A DNA stretch of 64,000 bases, taken from the NCBI RefSeq assembly GCF_900312995.1, contig NZ_ONZI01000001.1:1240001-1304000 (forward strand), given 5' to 3'. This DNA comes from Kushneria phyllosphaerae. Lineage in GTDB: Bacteria; Pseudomonadota; Gammaproteobacteria; Pseudomonadales; Halomonadaceae. Below the pieces are notes generated by a model. It worked only from the letters and a program-made list of their open reading frames with translations, made no database searches and had not been told where the DNA came from. The translations under genes and the position numbers were made by a program. Of this stretch, positions 1 through 9,024 are shown in pieces (position 1 is the first letter of the stretch; each line of letters opens with the position of its first letter).

Positions 1-13
1 CTGCCATAAAGAG

Positions 14-2308
14 TTGTCCGTGAGCCTCCCCAAGGAACGTATCTTCGAATACACCCACCCGGCCGCAGGCTGGGGGGCGCTGATCTCCGTTGGTCGGCAT
101 CTTCGCCACAGTCGTGCGCCGCTCTCCAACGTGCGTGCGCTGTTAAAGCTCAACCAGCCCGATGGCTTTGACTGTCCGGGCTGTGCCTGGGGCGACCCCG
201 AGCACGCCTCGTCGTTCGAGTTCTGTGAAAACGGCGTCAAGGCCGTCACCTGGGAAACCACCGCCAAGCGGGTCACGCCGCGCTTTTTCAAGCGCTGGTC
301 GGTGACCGAGATGAAGACGTGGGACGACTATCGCCTGGAGGATCAGGGGCGGTTGACCTCCCCGATGCGCTACAACCCGGAGACCGACCACTACGAGTCG
401 ATCCGCTGGGAGGATGCCTGTCAGCTGGTGGCCGATCGCCTCAAGGCACTGGACCATTCCGATCAGGCGCTTTTTTACACCTCGGGCAAGGCGTGCAACG
501 AGTCGGCCTGGGTCTTTCAGCTGCTGGCGCGCCTTTATGGCACCAACAACCTGCCGGACTGCTCCAACATGTGTCACGAGGCCAGCGGTACGGGGCTTTC
601 CGAGGCGCTGGGCACGGGCAAAGGCAGCGTGTTGCTGGAAGATTTCGAGCGTGCCGAGGCGATTTTTACCTTTGGCCAGAACCCGGGCACCAATCATCCG
701 CGCATGCTGGGCACCCTGCGTGAGGCAGCTGATAACGGCTGTCAGATCGTGGCCTTCAATACGCTCAAGGAGCGCGGTCTGGAGCGCTTTGCCGACCCGC
801 AGCGCAAGCTGGAAATGGCGACCGGCGGCAGTGGTCGGGTCAGCTCGCTTTATCTGTGTCCGGCGCTGGGCGGCGACATGGCCGCCATTCGCGGCATGGC
901 CAAAATCGTGTTCGAACGCGATGACCGTGATGGCAACGTGCTCGATCATGACTTCATCGCGCAGCATACCGACGGGCTGGAGGGCTGGCGCGCCGTGGTC
1001 GAGGCCACGCCCTGGGCGGCCATCGAAGCACAGTCGGGCCTGAGCCGCGAAGAGATTACCGAGGCCGCCGAGGTCTATATCCGGTCGAACGCCACCATCT
1101 GTGCCTGGGCAATGGGGATTACCCAGCACGAGCATTCGGTCGCCACGGTGCGCGAGATCATCAATTTCCTGCTGCTCAAGGGCAACATCGGCAAGCCCGG
1201 GGCCGGCACCTGCCCGGTTCGCGGACACTCCAACGTGCAGGGTGATCGCACCATGGGCATCTATGAAAAGCCCGATGATGCGTTTCTGGATGCGCTTGAA
1301 GGGTTTTACAACGTGGCGATGCCGCGCCGGCACGGCCATGACACGGTATCTGCCATTCGCGCCATGCGTGACGGGCAGTGCCGGGTCTTTGTTGGACTGG
1401 GGGGCAACTTTGCCCGCGCCACCTCCGACTCCCATGTCTGCGAGGCAGCACTTGAGCGCTGCGACCTGACAGTCCACATGAGCACCAGGCTCAACCGCAG
1501 CCATCTGGTGACCGGCCGTGACGCGCTGATTCTGCCGGTCATCGGTCGTGTTGAAGTGGACCGCCGCGCCGACGGCAAATCGCAGCTGATTACCGTGGAA
1601 GACTCGATGAGCATGGTTCACGGCTCGGCCGGGATTCACAAGCCGGCATCCAAAGAGCTGCGCTCCGAGATTGCCATCCTCACCGGCATTGCCAAAAGAC
1701 TGCTGGGCAGTGACGTGGTGGACTGGGACGCGCTGGCCGGTGACTACGACCGCATCCGTGATCACGTGGCGGCCGTGCTGCCGGGCTTTGAAGACTTCAA
1801 CGCCCGCGTGCGTCAGGAGCGTGGCTTCTGGCTGGGTAACCCGGGTGCGCAGCGTGAGTTTCCGACCGAGACCGGTCTTGCCCGGTTCTGTAGTGAACCC
1901 CTGCCCGAGGCGGTGCTGCATCAGAAACTGGCCCGACGCGAAGGCTGGATTACCCTGCAGACCATGCGCAGTCACGATCAGTACAACACCACGATCTATG
2001 GCTACAACGATCGCTACCGTGGCGTGGAAGGCACGCGTCAGGTGATTTTCATCAGTCCTGCCGACATGGTGCGCCTGGGCGTGGCCGACGGCGACTGGGT
2101 CAATCTGATCGGAGAGTGCGAGGATGGTATCGAGCGCCGTGCCGATGGCTTTCGCGTGGTGAAATACGACACCCCCACTGGCTGTGCCGCGGCCTATTAT
2201 CCCGAAACCAATCCGCTGATCCCACTCGACAGCGTCGGCATCAAGAGCAATACCCCCAACTCCAAGTCGGTGGCCATCCGGCTTGAGAAGAGTCAGCGGC
2301 TGGTCTGA
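14..2308 (+). CDS. FdhF/YdeP-family molybdopterin oxidoreductase (copy 1)
   Basis: This is a cytoplasmic bis-MGD molybdoenzyme of the FdhF/YdeP type; its substrate is unknown. The N-terminal cysteine motif DCPGCAW followed by FCENG (about residues 53-73) is the likely Fe-S site. Cys in NMCHE (about residue 186) aligns with the Sec/Cys that ligates Mo in formate dehydrogenase H, and NQGP-type MGD-binding stretches follow (GHSNVQGDRTMGI). The C-terminal molybdopterin-binding domain ends with AAYYPETNPLIP. The frame is open to the left edge, so the true start may lie outside the window. Inside it, a TTG at 14 and a GTG at 20 (preceded by AAAGAG) are candidates. The stop overlaps the next gene by one base. 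It is a paralogue of the gene at 16451-18817. Family call is firm; reaction is not. Confidence 0.85.
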   Translation: MSVSLPKERIFEYTHPAAGWGALISVGRHLRHSRAPLSNVRALLKLNQPDGFDCPGCAWGDPEHASSFEFCENGVKAVTWETTAKRVTPRFFKRWSVTEMKTWDDYRLEDQGRLTSPMRYNPETDHYESIRWEDACQLVADRLKALDHSDQALFYTSGKACNESAWVFQLLARLYGTNNLPDCSNMCHEASGTGLSEALGTGKGSVLLEDFERAEAIFTFGQNPGTNHPRMLGTLREAADNGCQIVAFNTLKERGLERFADPQRKLEMATGGSGRVSSLYLCPALGGDMAAIRGMAKIVFERDDRDGNVLDHDFIAQHTDGLEGWRAVVEATPWAAIEAQSGLSREEITEAAEVYIRSNATICAWAMGITQHEHSVATVREIINFLLLKGNIGKPGAGTCPVRGHSNVQGDRTMGIYEKPDDAFLDALEGFYNVAMPRRHGHDTVSAIRAMRDGQCRVFVGLGGNFARATSDSHVCEAALERCDLTVHMSTRLNRSHLVTGRDALILPVIGRVEVDRRADGKSQLITVEDSMSMVHGSAGIHKPASKELRSEIAILTGIAKRLLGSDVVDWDALAGDYDRIRDHVAAVLPGFEDFNARVRQERGFWLGNPGAQREFPTETGLARFCSEPLPEAVLHQKLARREGWITLQTMRSHDQYNTTIYGYNDRYRGVEGTRQVIFISPADMVRLGVADGDWVNLIGECEDGIERRADGFRVVKYDTPTGCAAAYYPETNPLIPLDSVGIKSNTPNSKSVAIRLEKSQRLV

Positions 2309-2610
2309 TGAATATCGAGTCCCTCACCTGCGAACAGGTCGGGCACCTGACGCGCTGGCTGCAGCGCTACCCGGGCCTTGATGGGCTGGAGGCACTGCTG
2401 CTGGCGCGTCTGGAAAGCGCCGGAGATGTCGGGCAAGTGCCGCTGGACAGCGGGCGACTGTCCCGGGAGCTTGAGGTGGCCCATGCGCTGGTGCGGCGCA
2501 GCGCTTCCTCGCTGGAAAACCGCGGGTTGATCGATATCACTGCGCGTCGTGGGGCCGGCCCGGGGCTCTGGCTTTCGCTCATTGATGGGTGCGCCGTGGC
2601 CGGCCCCTGA
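2308..2610 (+). CDS. small winged-helix-like protein coupled to the oxidoreductase
   Basis: I do not recognise a named family. The 100-residue product is helical and leucine-rich. Its pattern (LSRELEVAHALVRRSASSLENRGLIDITARRG) resembles a winged helix-turn-helix: a recognition-helix-like stretch followed by a short beta wing. Its ATG shares one base with the stop of the upstream molybdoenzyme, so translation is almost certainly coupled. It may be a small regulator or an accessory protein of that enzyme. The next gene starts 131 bp downstream. Coding is supported by tight coupling and by codon usage like its neighbours; the DNA-binding role is inference. Confidence 0.6.
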   Translation: MNIESLTCEQVGHLTRWLQRYPGLDGLEALLLARLESAGDVGQVPLDSGRLSRELEVAHALVRRSASSLENRGLIDITARRGAGPGLWLSLIDGCAVAGP

Positions 2611-2741
2611 GCCTTTGCCGATGTGCGCAGCTCTCGGTCCAGACGGCGTTGCCAGGCGATGGCGCCTTGCTTCTGTCGGCACCAGGCAGGCACGATGCGG
2701 GCTTCCTGAACAAGACGTGCCCGGCACGTGGGGAGCATGCG

Positions 2742-4442
2742 ATGTTTCGGCTCGGGTTCGGCCGACGTCTCTGGTGGTGCACGGTTTCCGGCATGTTGAT
2801 GGGGCTTTTGATGGCGTCATCGGCCAGCGCGGGCGACGGCGTTGATCCCGCGATCAGTGATCGATCCCTGCATCTTGAACAGAAAACCCTGCCTGAGCTG
2901 CGTGCCATGCTGGATCGTGGCGAGGTGAGCTCGGAGCAGCTGACCCGGTTTTATCTGGCCCGTATCGGCGCGCTGGATGATCAGGGGCCCACCATCAATG
3001 CCATGCTGGATCTGGCGCCCGGGGCCATCGCCCGGGCCCGCATGCTTGATCGCCACCGTTACGAAAGTGGCCATGGGCCGCTTTACGGCATTCCCTTTGT
3101 GGTCAAGGACAATGTCGATGTGAAGGGGCTGCCCACCTCGGGCGGCTCCATGGTGCTCTCGCACGCCTACCCGAAAGACAGTGCGCATATGGTCCAGCGC
3201 CTGGAGCAGGCCGGGGCCATTTTGCTGGGCAAGACCAACATGACCGAGTTCGCTGCCAGCTATGGCGAGCCGGGCTACAGCTCCAGGGGCGGCATTACCC
3301 GTAACCCCTGGCGGCTGGATCGCAGTGTACTGGGGTCCAGCAGCGGTTCGGCCGCTGCCGTGGCGGCCGGGTTTGCCCCTTTCTCCATTGGCACCGATAC
3401 GGAAGGCTCCGTGCGCGGCCCGGCACATGCAGCAGGGCTTGTGGCCATGCGCCCAACGCTGGGTCGGGTGAGCCGTGATGGCATTATTCCGCTGGCCATG
3501 TCCTTTGATACGCCGGCGCCCATGACCCGCACCGTGCAGGGCAATGCCTGGGTACTGGCGGCCATGGCGGGCCGTGATGAGCACGATGATGCCACCTGGT
3601 TCAATGAGCGCGCGCCGCTCAAGGGCCTTGATCCTGTTCCGGCGCCCGAGAATCCCACACCCCTTCAGGGGCTGCGCGTCGGCGTGATCGAGAATCGCCA
3701 GGCAGGCAATGCCGAGATCGAGGCGCACTTTGCCCACGCGCTCAAGCGCCTCAAGGCGCTGGGGGCAACGCCTGTGCGCGCCACGCTTGAAAGGCACTAT
3801 CTCGATCTCTGGCCCACGGCGGTGGGCCCGGTGCATCAGGCGGAGTTCCAGCCCCAGCTGGAGCGCTACCTGCGTCAGTTCGACCAGGACCAGCCTCACA
3901 CGCTCAAGGAAATCATGAGGCGGTGCGAGGCACTTAATCAACACGCCGGGAATCACCCGCCGGTCACGCCGCGCCGGATTCGCGGCATGCAGTATCGCCT
4001 GGATGAGCGATTTGAGGGCTCTCCGGAGTATCTGGAGGTGGTCTCGCGGCGTCTTCCCGAGCTTCGCGAACACCTGGCACAGTTCATGGCCAACAATCAC
4101 CTCGATGCCCTGGTCTTTCCCACCGAAGCCTGCCCGGCGCCGCCGCTGACAGACGGCAAACACAATGATTATGAATGTACGACCCGTGAGCCGTTTGCGC
4201 TGGGCTATATTGCCTCTGCCACCGGCTTCCCTGAACTGACGATGCCGATGGGCATGACCAGTGCCGGTGTGCCCGTCAACCTTTCCCTTCTGGGGGGCGA
4301 GCGTCAGGAGGCTGTGCTCTATCGGATGGGGCTGGCCTTCATGCAGGATGTTGCCGATGATAAAACGCTTTCGCTGCCTGCCATGGCCCCGCTGACAGAC
4401 CCCGGGCGGGCATCGGCCACTCTTGATCGGAGATCACCATGA
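2742..4442 (+). CDS. secreted amidase (amidase signature family)
   Basis: This is a hydrolase of amide bonds of the Ser-cisSer-Lys amidase signature family, here exported. Residues 1-30 form a Sec signal peptide (RRLWW then a hydrophobic core, ending SSASA). The catalytic Lys lies in VVKDNVDVKG, and the two serines lie in GSSSGSAAAV and DTEGSVRGPA. The glycine-rich signature carries DTEGS where many members have DTGGS, a common variant. The 566-residue length fits. The start is the ATG at 2742, preceded by GGGGAG six to seven bases upstream; longer readings have no signal peptide. The stop overlaps the next gene in an ATGA junction. The substrate is unknown; location beside purine genes does not establish a role in purine breakdown. 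Confidence 0.85.
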   Translation: MFRLGFGRRLWWCTVSGMLMGLLMASSASAGDGVDPAISDRSLHLEQKTLPELRAMLDRGEVSSEQLTRFYLARIGALDDQGPTINAMLDLAPGAIARARMLDRHRYESGHGPLYGIPFVVKDNVDVKGLPTSGGSMVLSHAYPKDSAHMVQRLEQAGAILLGKTNMTEFAASYGEPGYSSRGGITRNPWRLDRSVLGSSSGSAAAVAAGFAPFSIGTDTEGSVRGPAHAAGLVAMRPTLGRVSRDGIIPLAMSFDTPAPMTRTVQGNAWVLAAMAGRDEHDDATWFNERAPLKGLDPVPAPENPTPLQGLRVGVIENRQAGNAEIEAHFAHALKRLKALGATPVRATLERHYLDLWPTAVGPVHQAEFQPQLERYLRQFDQDQPHTLKEIMRRCEALNQHAGNHPPVTPRRIRGMQYRLDERFEGSPEYLEVVSRRLPELREHLAQFMANNHLDALVFPTEACPAPPLTDGKHNDYECTTREPFALGYIASATGFPELTMPMGMTSAGVPVNLSLLGGERQEAVLYRMGLAFMQDVADDKTLSLPAMAPLTDPGRASATLDRRSP

Positions 4443-4792
4443 AACACGCTCTGCTTGCCGCGCTTGTCACCACAACCTTTCTGGGACTGAACGGCTGCGC
4501 CTGGTTCGGTGGTGGCAGCGAGGATGCACCTGCCGCCCGCAACGGCAGTGATGCCGAGACGGTGTCCCAGCCCTCCGATGAGGCCCTGAAGGCGTGTGGG
4601 GCCGATCATCTCAAGGCACTGACCGGTGCCACACTGGATCAGAACGTGCGCCAGCACATCGTTGACCAGAGTCAGGCCCAGCAGTTTCGCGTGCTGGCAC
4701 CGGATACCATGAAGACCATGGATTACCGCCAGGATCGTCTAAACATTCATGTCAACGACCAGGGCGTTATCCAGTCCTTTAGCTGCGGTTAA
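4439..4792 (+). CDS. peptidase inhibitor I78-family lipoprotein
   Basis: This 117-residue envelope lipoprotein belongs to the I78 proteinase-inhibitor family. A signal peptide leads to the lipobox LNGC (Cys about 20), followed by a low-complexity linker. The inhibitor domain begins at KACGADHLKALTG, runs through FRVLAPDTMKTMDYRQDRLN, and closes with the Cys-Gly end typical of the family. The two domain cysteines probably form a disulfide. Its ATG overlaps the amidase stop by four bases, so the two are co-translated. Its stop shares bases with the convergent uraD stop (4789-4792). A protective role against proteases in the envelope is inferred from family. Confidence 0.85.
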   Translation: MKHALLAALVTTTFLGLNGCAWFGGGSEDAPAARNGSDAETVSQPSDEALKACGADHLKALTGATLDQNVRQHIVDQSQAQQFRVLAPDTMKTMDYRQDRLNIHVNDQGVIQSFSCG

Positions 4793-5295
4793 TCTGTCTC
4801 GAGTAGCCGGATCAGACGCTGGTGGGCGATATGCCCGATCTGGATAAGACTCTCGTTGATTTCGCTGTCGCTGTCGCGCGGCAGGCGTGTTTCCAGAGTT
4901 GAAACAATGGCCTCGGGTGTCATGCCGGCCACGGCCACGACAAATGGGAAGCCGTGACGCTGGCGATAGGCCTCGTTGAGGGTGCGCAGTTGCTCAAGGC
5001 GCGTCTCATCTTCTGCCAGCCTGGCGTTGCGCTGCTCGCTTTGTGACGCCGCACTTAGACGGGCCAGCTGGCGACTGCCCAGCTCCGGGTGGGCGCAGAT
5101 CAATTCATGCTGTGCCCGGGTCGGGGCCTGACGAATGTGGGCCTGGGCGGCATCGATCAGGGCATCACTGCTGGCAAAGGGGCGCTGGATGGCAATGTCG
5201 CGCACGATCCAGGACGAATGTTCATAAAGCCCTTCCAGATGCGAGACAAACTGCGCTTCGGGCAGATGATTGAGAGTTTCCAGCGTAATGGACAT
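4789..5295 (-). CDS. uraD: OHCU decarboxylase
   Basis: 2-oxo-4-hydroxy-4-carboxy-5-ureidoimidazoline decarboxylase makes S-(+)-allantoin in the last step of urate oxidation. Family motifs are present: the His-containing CAHPELG, the following SEQRNARL, and the NEAYRQRHGFPFV segment with the catalytic region arginine/phenylalanine. The product is 168 residues. The start at 5295 (MSITLETLNHL) follows AAGGGAAG; a longer reading from 5376 adds 27 residues that do not look like the family. It is divergent from uraH with about 75 bp between them, consistent with shared control of two consecutive steps. Confidence 0.93.
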   Translation of the reverse strand: MSITLETLNHLPEAQFVSHLEGLYEHSSWIVRDIAIQRPFASSDALIDAAQAHIRQAPTRAQHELICAHPELGSRQLARLSAASQSEQRNARLAEDETRLEQLRTLNEAYRQRHGFPFVVAVAGMTPEAIVSTLETRLPRDSDSEINESLIQIGHIAHQRLIRLLETD

Positions 5296-5369
5296 ATCAG
5301 GCTTCCCTTTGGTGACAAATCCCGGCAGGCTCGAGGGACAGACAGTTGTGTTTTTTTCATGATCCGGTA

Positions 5370-5705
5370 ATGACAATGACGACTCTGAGCACGCATGTCC
5401 TCGATCAGCACGGCGGCTTACCGGCCGCCGGTCTGCACATCGACCTGTACGCCCATGGTGCCACGACCCCCTGTGCGCATGGCGTTACCAATCAGGATGG
5501 CCGACTGGACGCACCGCTGCTTGAAGACGGCGAGGGCGGTCAGTACAGCCTGCATTTTCACGTACGTGACTATTATCTTGCCCGTGGCGTGGACTCGCCG
5601 TTTCTGGATCAGGTCCCGGTCACCGTGACGCTTGCCAATGCGCAGCGCTACCACGTGCCACTGCTGATCACGCCGTGGGGTTACAGCACCTATCGGGGCA
5701 GCTAG
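5370..5705 (+). CDS. uraH: 5-hydroxyisourate hydrolase (transthyretin-like)
   Basis: Hydrolyses 5-hydroxyisourate to OHCU, between HpxO and UraD in the pathway. The signature is complete: N-terminal LSTHVLD with the catalytic His, the central RLD, and the C-terminal YRGS tetrapeptide that defines the family. No signal peptide is visible, so it is cytoplasmic. Length is about 111 residues from the ATG at 5370; a second in-frame ATG at 5376 is equally possible and no strong ribosome site separates them. It converges on xdhC, whose stop is 19 bp away. Confidence 0.93.
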   Translation: MTMTTLSTHVLDQHGGLPAAGLHIDLYAHGATTPCAHGVTNQDGRLDAPLLEDGEGGQYSLHFHVRDYYLARGVDSPFLDQVPVTVTLANAQRYHVPLLITPWGYSTYRGS

Positions 5706-5724
5706 ACACGTCGACCGGCAGTTA

Positions 5725-6606
5725 TCATTCGGTGCCTTTGACGGCGACTGCCGTTTCAAGGCGAGCCAATGCCTCTCGCGGCAAGCCGCGCAGGATCGGC
5801 GCAGGCGAGGCCTGATTCAGCGTGAGCAGCTCGGCGGCGATGGCGATGGCGATGGCCCGAGGTCGTTTGTCGCCGCCACTGTTACCCAGCGGGCATCGCA
5901 GGGCCTCAATACACGCGCTGGGCAGTCCTCGGTTGCGCAGCCGGCGGGCAAAGCGCGCCCGTTTGCTGTCAGAGCCGATCAGCCCCAGTGACACCTGATC
6001 GTTACGCGCCATCATGGCGGCCAGCAGGGTTTCATCCAGAGCGTGATCATGGGTCATGATCAGGCAGTGCTTTCCGGGGCGCAGCCGCTCCAGCTGCTCG
6101 TCGGCACTCAGCCCAAAATGGCAGCAGGTGGTGGGGGCGTGCGCCATGTTTCCCAGCACCTGTGGTGAGCGGTTATCAAACCAGTCAACGTGCCAGCCCA
6201 GCTCTCCCAGCAGGGGCTCCAGCGCCTGTGCCACATGGCCGGCGCCAAAGAGTGCCACCTGCATGGCTGGCGCCGGGTAGAGAGTGATCAGTACCTCGAC
6301 ATGACCGCCGCAGCACTGTCCTGAACGCGCGCCGAGCGAGAAACTTTCCAGTCGACAGCCCGACTCCCCCCGCGCCAGTGCCAGGCGTGCGGTCTCGATC
6401 ACCTCCTGCTCGAAGCGCCCGCCGCCCAGAGTGTCAAAGCTTTGCGATTCGGTCACTACCAGCTGGCTGCCCGGCTCACGAGGCGTGGACCCGGCGCTGG
6501 TTACGATCTGTGCGCAGGCGTGTGCCAGGCCGCGACGCTGACAGTCGGCCAGTGCCTCGTACCAGTGATGCACACAGGGTTCGCGCTCACTTTTCGGCCA
6601 TGACAT
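5725..6606 (-). CDS. xdhC: xanthine dehydrogenase accessory protein XdhC
   Basis: XdhC binds molybdenum cofactor, helps its sulfuration and inserts it into XdhB. The N-terminal XdhC/CoxI domain contains GSTPREPGSQLVV and GGGRFEQEV, with the SGQCCGG cysteine motif near residue 100. The C-terminal half is a Rossmann fold beginning LFGAGHVAQAL. The start is at 6606 (MSWPKSER), inside the end of xdhB, a 20-bp overlap that implies translational coupling. It is the last gene of the xdhABC operon. The 293-residue length is normal. Confidence 0.95.
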   Translation of the reverse strand: MSWPKSEREPCVHHWYEALADCQRRGLAHACAQIVTSAGSTPREPGSQLVVTESQSFDTLGGGRFEQEVIETARLALARGESGCRLESFSLGARSGQCCGGHVEVLITLYPAPAMQVALFGAGHVAQALEPLLGELGWHVDWFDNRSPQVLGNMAHAPTTCCHFGLSADEQLERLRPGKHCLIMTHDHALDETLLAAMMARNDQVSLGLIGSDSKRARFARRLRNRGLPSACIEALRCPLGNSGGDKRPRAIAIAIAAELLTLNQASPAPILRGLPREALARLETAVAVKGTE

Positions 6607-9022
6607 GAGATGCCTCCTCCCGGGGCGACGGGGCACTGCGCACGCGTGCCTCACGTATCGCCCGACACGCCATCAGTACTCGCTCCGGGGTGGCCGGCGT
6701 ATCCAGTCGCGGACTTGAACGATCATCGGTGAGGCTGGCAATGGCATCGCGCAGTGCAGACCATACTGAAATGGCCAGCATCAGCGGTGGCTCACCGACG
6801 GCCTTGGAGCGATAAATGGTTGCCTGCGAATTGGGATGCCCCTCGAGCAGAGCGACGCGAAAGTCGCGGGGGGCGTCGCCGCAGGCAGGAATCTTGTAGG
6901 TGGCAGGCCCGGTGGTCAGCAGGTGCCCTTCGGCGTCCCACTTGAGTTCTTCGGTGGTCAGCCACCCCATGCCCTGGACAAAACCGCCCTCGATCTGGCC
7001 TCGGTCGATGGCCGGATTAAGCGAGTCGCCCACGTCGTGGAGAATATCGACCCGGGCCACCCGGTACTCGCCGGTCAGGGTATCGACGTGCACTTCGCTG
7101 ACCGCGGCCCCCCAGGCAAAGTAGTAAAAGGGCCGTCCGCGTCCGGTCTTTCGGTCATAGTGAATCTCGGGCGTGGCGTAAAAACCGGTGGCCGAGAGCG
7201 ATACCCGCGCCAGATAGGCCTGCTGGATGAGTTCGGGCCATTCGATGCGCGCTTTCCCGGCGAGCAGTCCGTCTGCTTCGAGCCTGAGCTGCTCGCGCTT
7301 CAGGGCCTGCCAGTCGGCTGCGAAATCAACAAGGCGCTCGCGCAGGGTAATGGCAGCATCACGTGCGGCCATGGCATTAAGATCGGCCCCGGATGAGGCG
7401 GCCGTGGGCGAGGTGTTGGGCACCTTGTCGGTACGCGTGGCGCTGATGCGCACCCGGTGATAAGCGATCCCAAGCTCCCTGGCCACGACCTGACACACCT
7501 TGGTGTGCAGCCCCTGACCCATCTCGGTACCGCCGTGATTGACCAGCACGCTGCCGTCGGTATAGATCATTAAAAGCGCGCCGGCCTGATTCAGATGTTG
7601 GGCGGTAAAGGAGATGCCGAACTTGACCGGCGTCAGGGCCAGCCCCTTGCGAATGATCGGGCTTTTGGCATTGAAGGCGGTGATGTCGCGGCGTCGCGTG
7701 CGGTAGTCGCTGGAGGCCTCGAGTGTCTCGATCAGCTCCTTGATCAGCGGTTGATCGATTTGTTGGCCGTAGTGCGTTTCGCAGCGCTCGTTGTCATAGA
7801 GATTGCGCTTTCGCACGTCCAGCGGATCGACTCCCAGAGAGCGGGCAATGTCGTCCATGGCGCCTTCGATCGGCATCATGCCCTGCGGGCCACCAAAGCC
7901 GCGAAAGGCGGTGTTGGAGGCGGTATGGGTCATGGCCCGATGGCCGGTCACGCGCGCATCGCCCAGATAGTAGGCGTTGTCGGCGTGAAACATGGCGCGG
8001 TCCACCACTCCCTCGGAGAGATCCGGTGAGTGGCCGCAGTTGCCGATCAGGGTAATGTCGGCCCCGGTCAGGCGTCCGGTGTCGTCAAAGCCGACCCGGT
8101 AACGGTTGTGAAACGGGTGGCGCTTGCCGGTGGCCTGCATGTCATCGGCGCGCGGCAGGCGAAAGCGTACCGCACAGCCGTTGCGATGGGCGGCCAGCGC
8201 TGCCATGGCGCCCAGAGCGGCGGCCTGGCTTTCCTTGCCGCCAAATCCGCCGCCCATGCGGCGCACCTCGGCAACGATGGCATGCAGCGGCATCGCCAGG
8301 ACCTCGGCGACCAGCTTCTGGACTTCACTGGGATGCTGGCTGGAGGTCAGCACGCGCAGGCCGTTGTCATCCAGCGCCTCGGCCTGGGCGATCTGGCCTT
8401 CAAGATAAAAATGCTCCTGACCGCCGATGAACTGCTCGCCTTCCAGCACGTGCGCCGCTTTTTCCAGCGCGTGGTCCACGTTGCCGCTGGTCTGGATGTC
8501 ATCGCTCATGGCGGCGCCACGATCAAGTGCCGGGGGCGGTAGCGGGCGCTCATGAATATGTTCGGGGAGTACGGTCAGGCCGTCCCGGATCGAGGCAACC
8601 GGATCCAGCGCCGGGGGCTGAAGCTGATAGTCGATCAGGGCATGGGCCACAGCGCAGCGGGCGTGGTAAAGCGTGTCAGCCACCACGGCAAAGACCATCT
8701 GACCGGCATAGCGCACTTCATTTTCAGCCAGCAGCGGGTCACCCGGGTAGACGGCACCGACCTCATTGTGGCCCGGAATGTCGGCGGCCGTGATCACATC
8801 GATCACCCCGGGCTGGCAGCGCACGGCACTCAGGTCCATGTGCAAAAGACGGGCGCTGGCATGCGGTGAAAGCCCCACGGCCAGGTGATGCATGCCCTTC
8901 GGGCCCGGCAGGTCATCGATATAGGCGGCCAGGCCTGTGACGTGGCCGATGGCGCTGTCGTGGCCGGGTGCTGTATCGGCCTTTGCCGGTGGCAGACTGC
9001 CGAACTGAATCAGTTTGCGCAT
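6587..9022 (-). CDS. xdhB: xanthine dehydrogenase molybdenum subunit XdhB
   Basis: This is the large Mo-pterin subunit that oxidises hypoxanthine and xanthine to urate. Characteristic motifs are GGGFGGKESQ (cofactor contact), TAFRGFGGPQGM with the substrate-binding Arg, and KAVGEPPLML with the catalytic Glu near the C-terminus. Length is 811 residues, close to the Rhodobacter type. The start at 9022 follows GGAGGAGATC and lies 2 bp after the xdhA stop. The 3' end overlaps xdhC. It acts in the cytoplasm as an (XdhAB)2-type complex. FAD and Fe-S centres are in XdhA. Confidence 0.96.
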   Translation of the reverse strand: MRKLIQFGSLPPAKADTAPGHDSAIGHVTGLAAYIDDLPGPKGMHHLAVGLSPHASARLLHMDLSAVRCQPGVIDVITAADIPGHNEVGAVYPGDPLLAENEVRYAGQMVFAVVADTLYHARCAVAHALIDYQLQPPALDPVASIRDGLTVLPEHIHERPLPPPALDRGAAMSDDIQTSGNVDHALEKAAHVLEGEQFIGGQEHFYLEGQIAQAEALDDNGLRVLTSSQHPSEVQKLVAEVLAMPLHAIVAEVRRMGGGFGGKESQAAALGAMAALAAHRNGCAVRFRLPRADDMQATGKRHPFHNRYRVGFDDTGRLTGADITLIGNCGHSPDLSEGVVDRAMFHADNAYYLGDARVTGHRAMTHTASNTAFRGFGGPQGMMPIEGAMDDIARSLGVDPLDVRKRNLYDNERCETHYGQQIDQPLIKELIETLEASSDYRTRRRDITAFNAKSPIIRKGLALTPVKFGISFTAQHLNQAGALLMIYTDGSVLVNHGGTEMGQGLHTKVCQVVARELGIAYHRVRISATRTDKVPNTSPTAASSGADLNAMAARDAAITLRERLVDFAADWQALKREQLRLEADGLLAGKARIEWPELIQQAYLARVSLSATGFYATPEIHYDRKTGRGRPFYYFAWGAAVSEVHVDTLTGEYRVARVDILHDVGDSLNPAIDRGQIEGGFVQGMGWLTTEELKWDAEGHLLTTGPATYKIPACGDAPRDFRVALLEGHPNSQATIYRSKAVGEPPLMLAISVWSALRDAIASLTDDRSSPRLDTPATPERVLMACRAIREARVRSAPSPREEASHVMAEK

Positions 9023-9024
9023 GA

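Noticed and set aside
143..1975. 610-codon open frame on the minus strand inside the first molybdoenzyme gene
   Set aside because: No recognisable domains, and composition is that of an antisense shadow of a GC-rich gene; the plus-strand protein is clearly conserved.
2817..4163. 448-codon minus-strand frame opposite the amidase
   Set aside because: Shadow of a conserved enzyme; no motif recognised.
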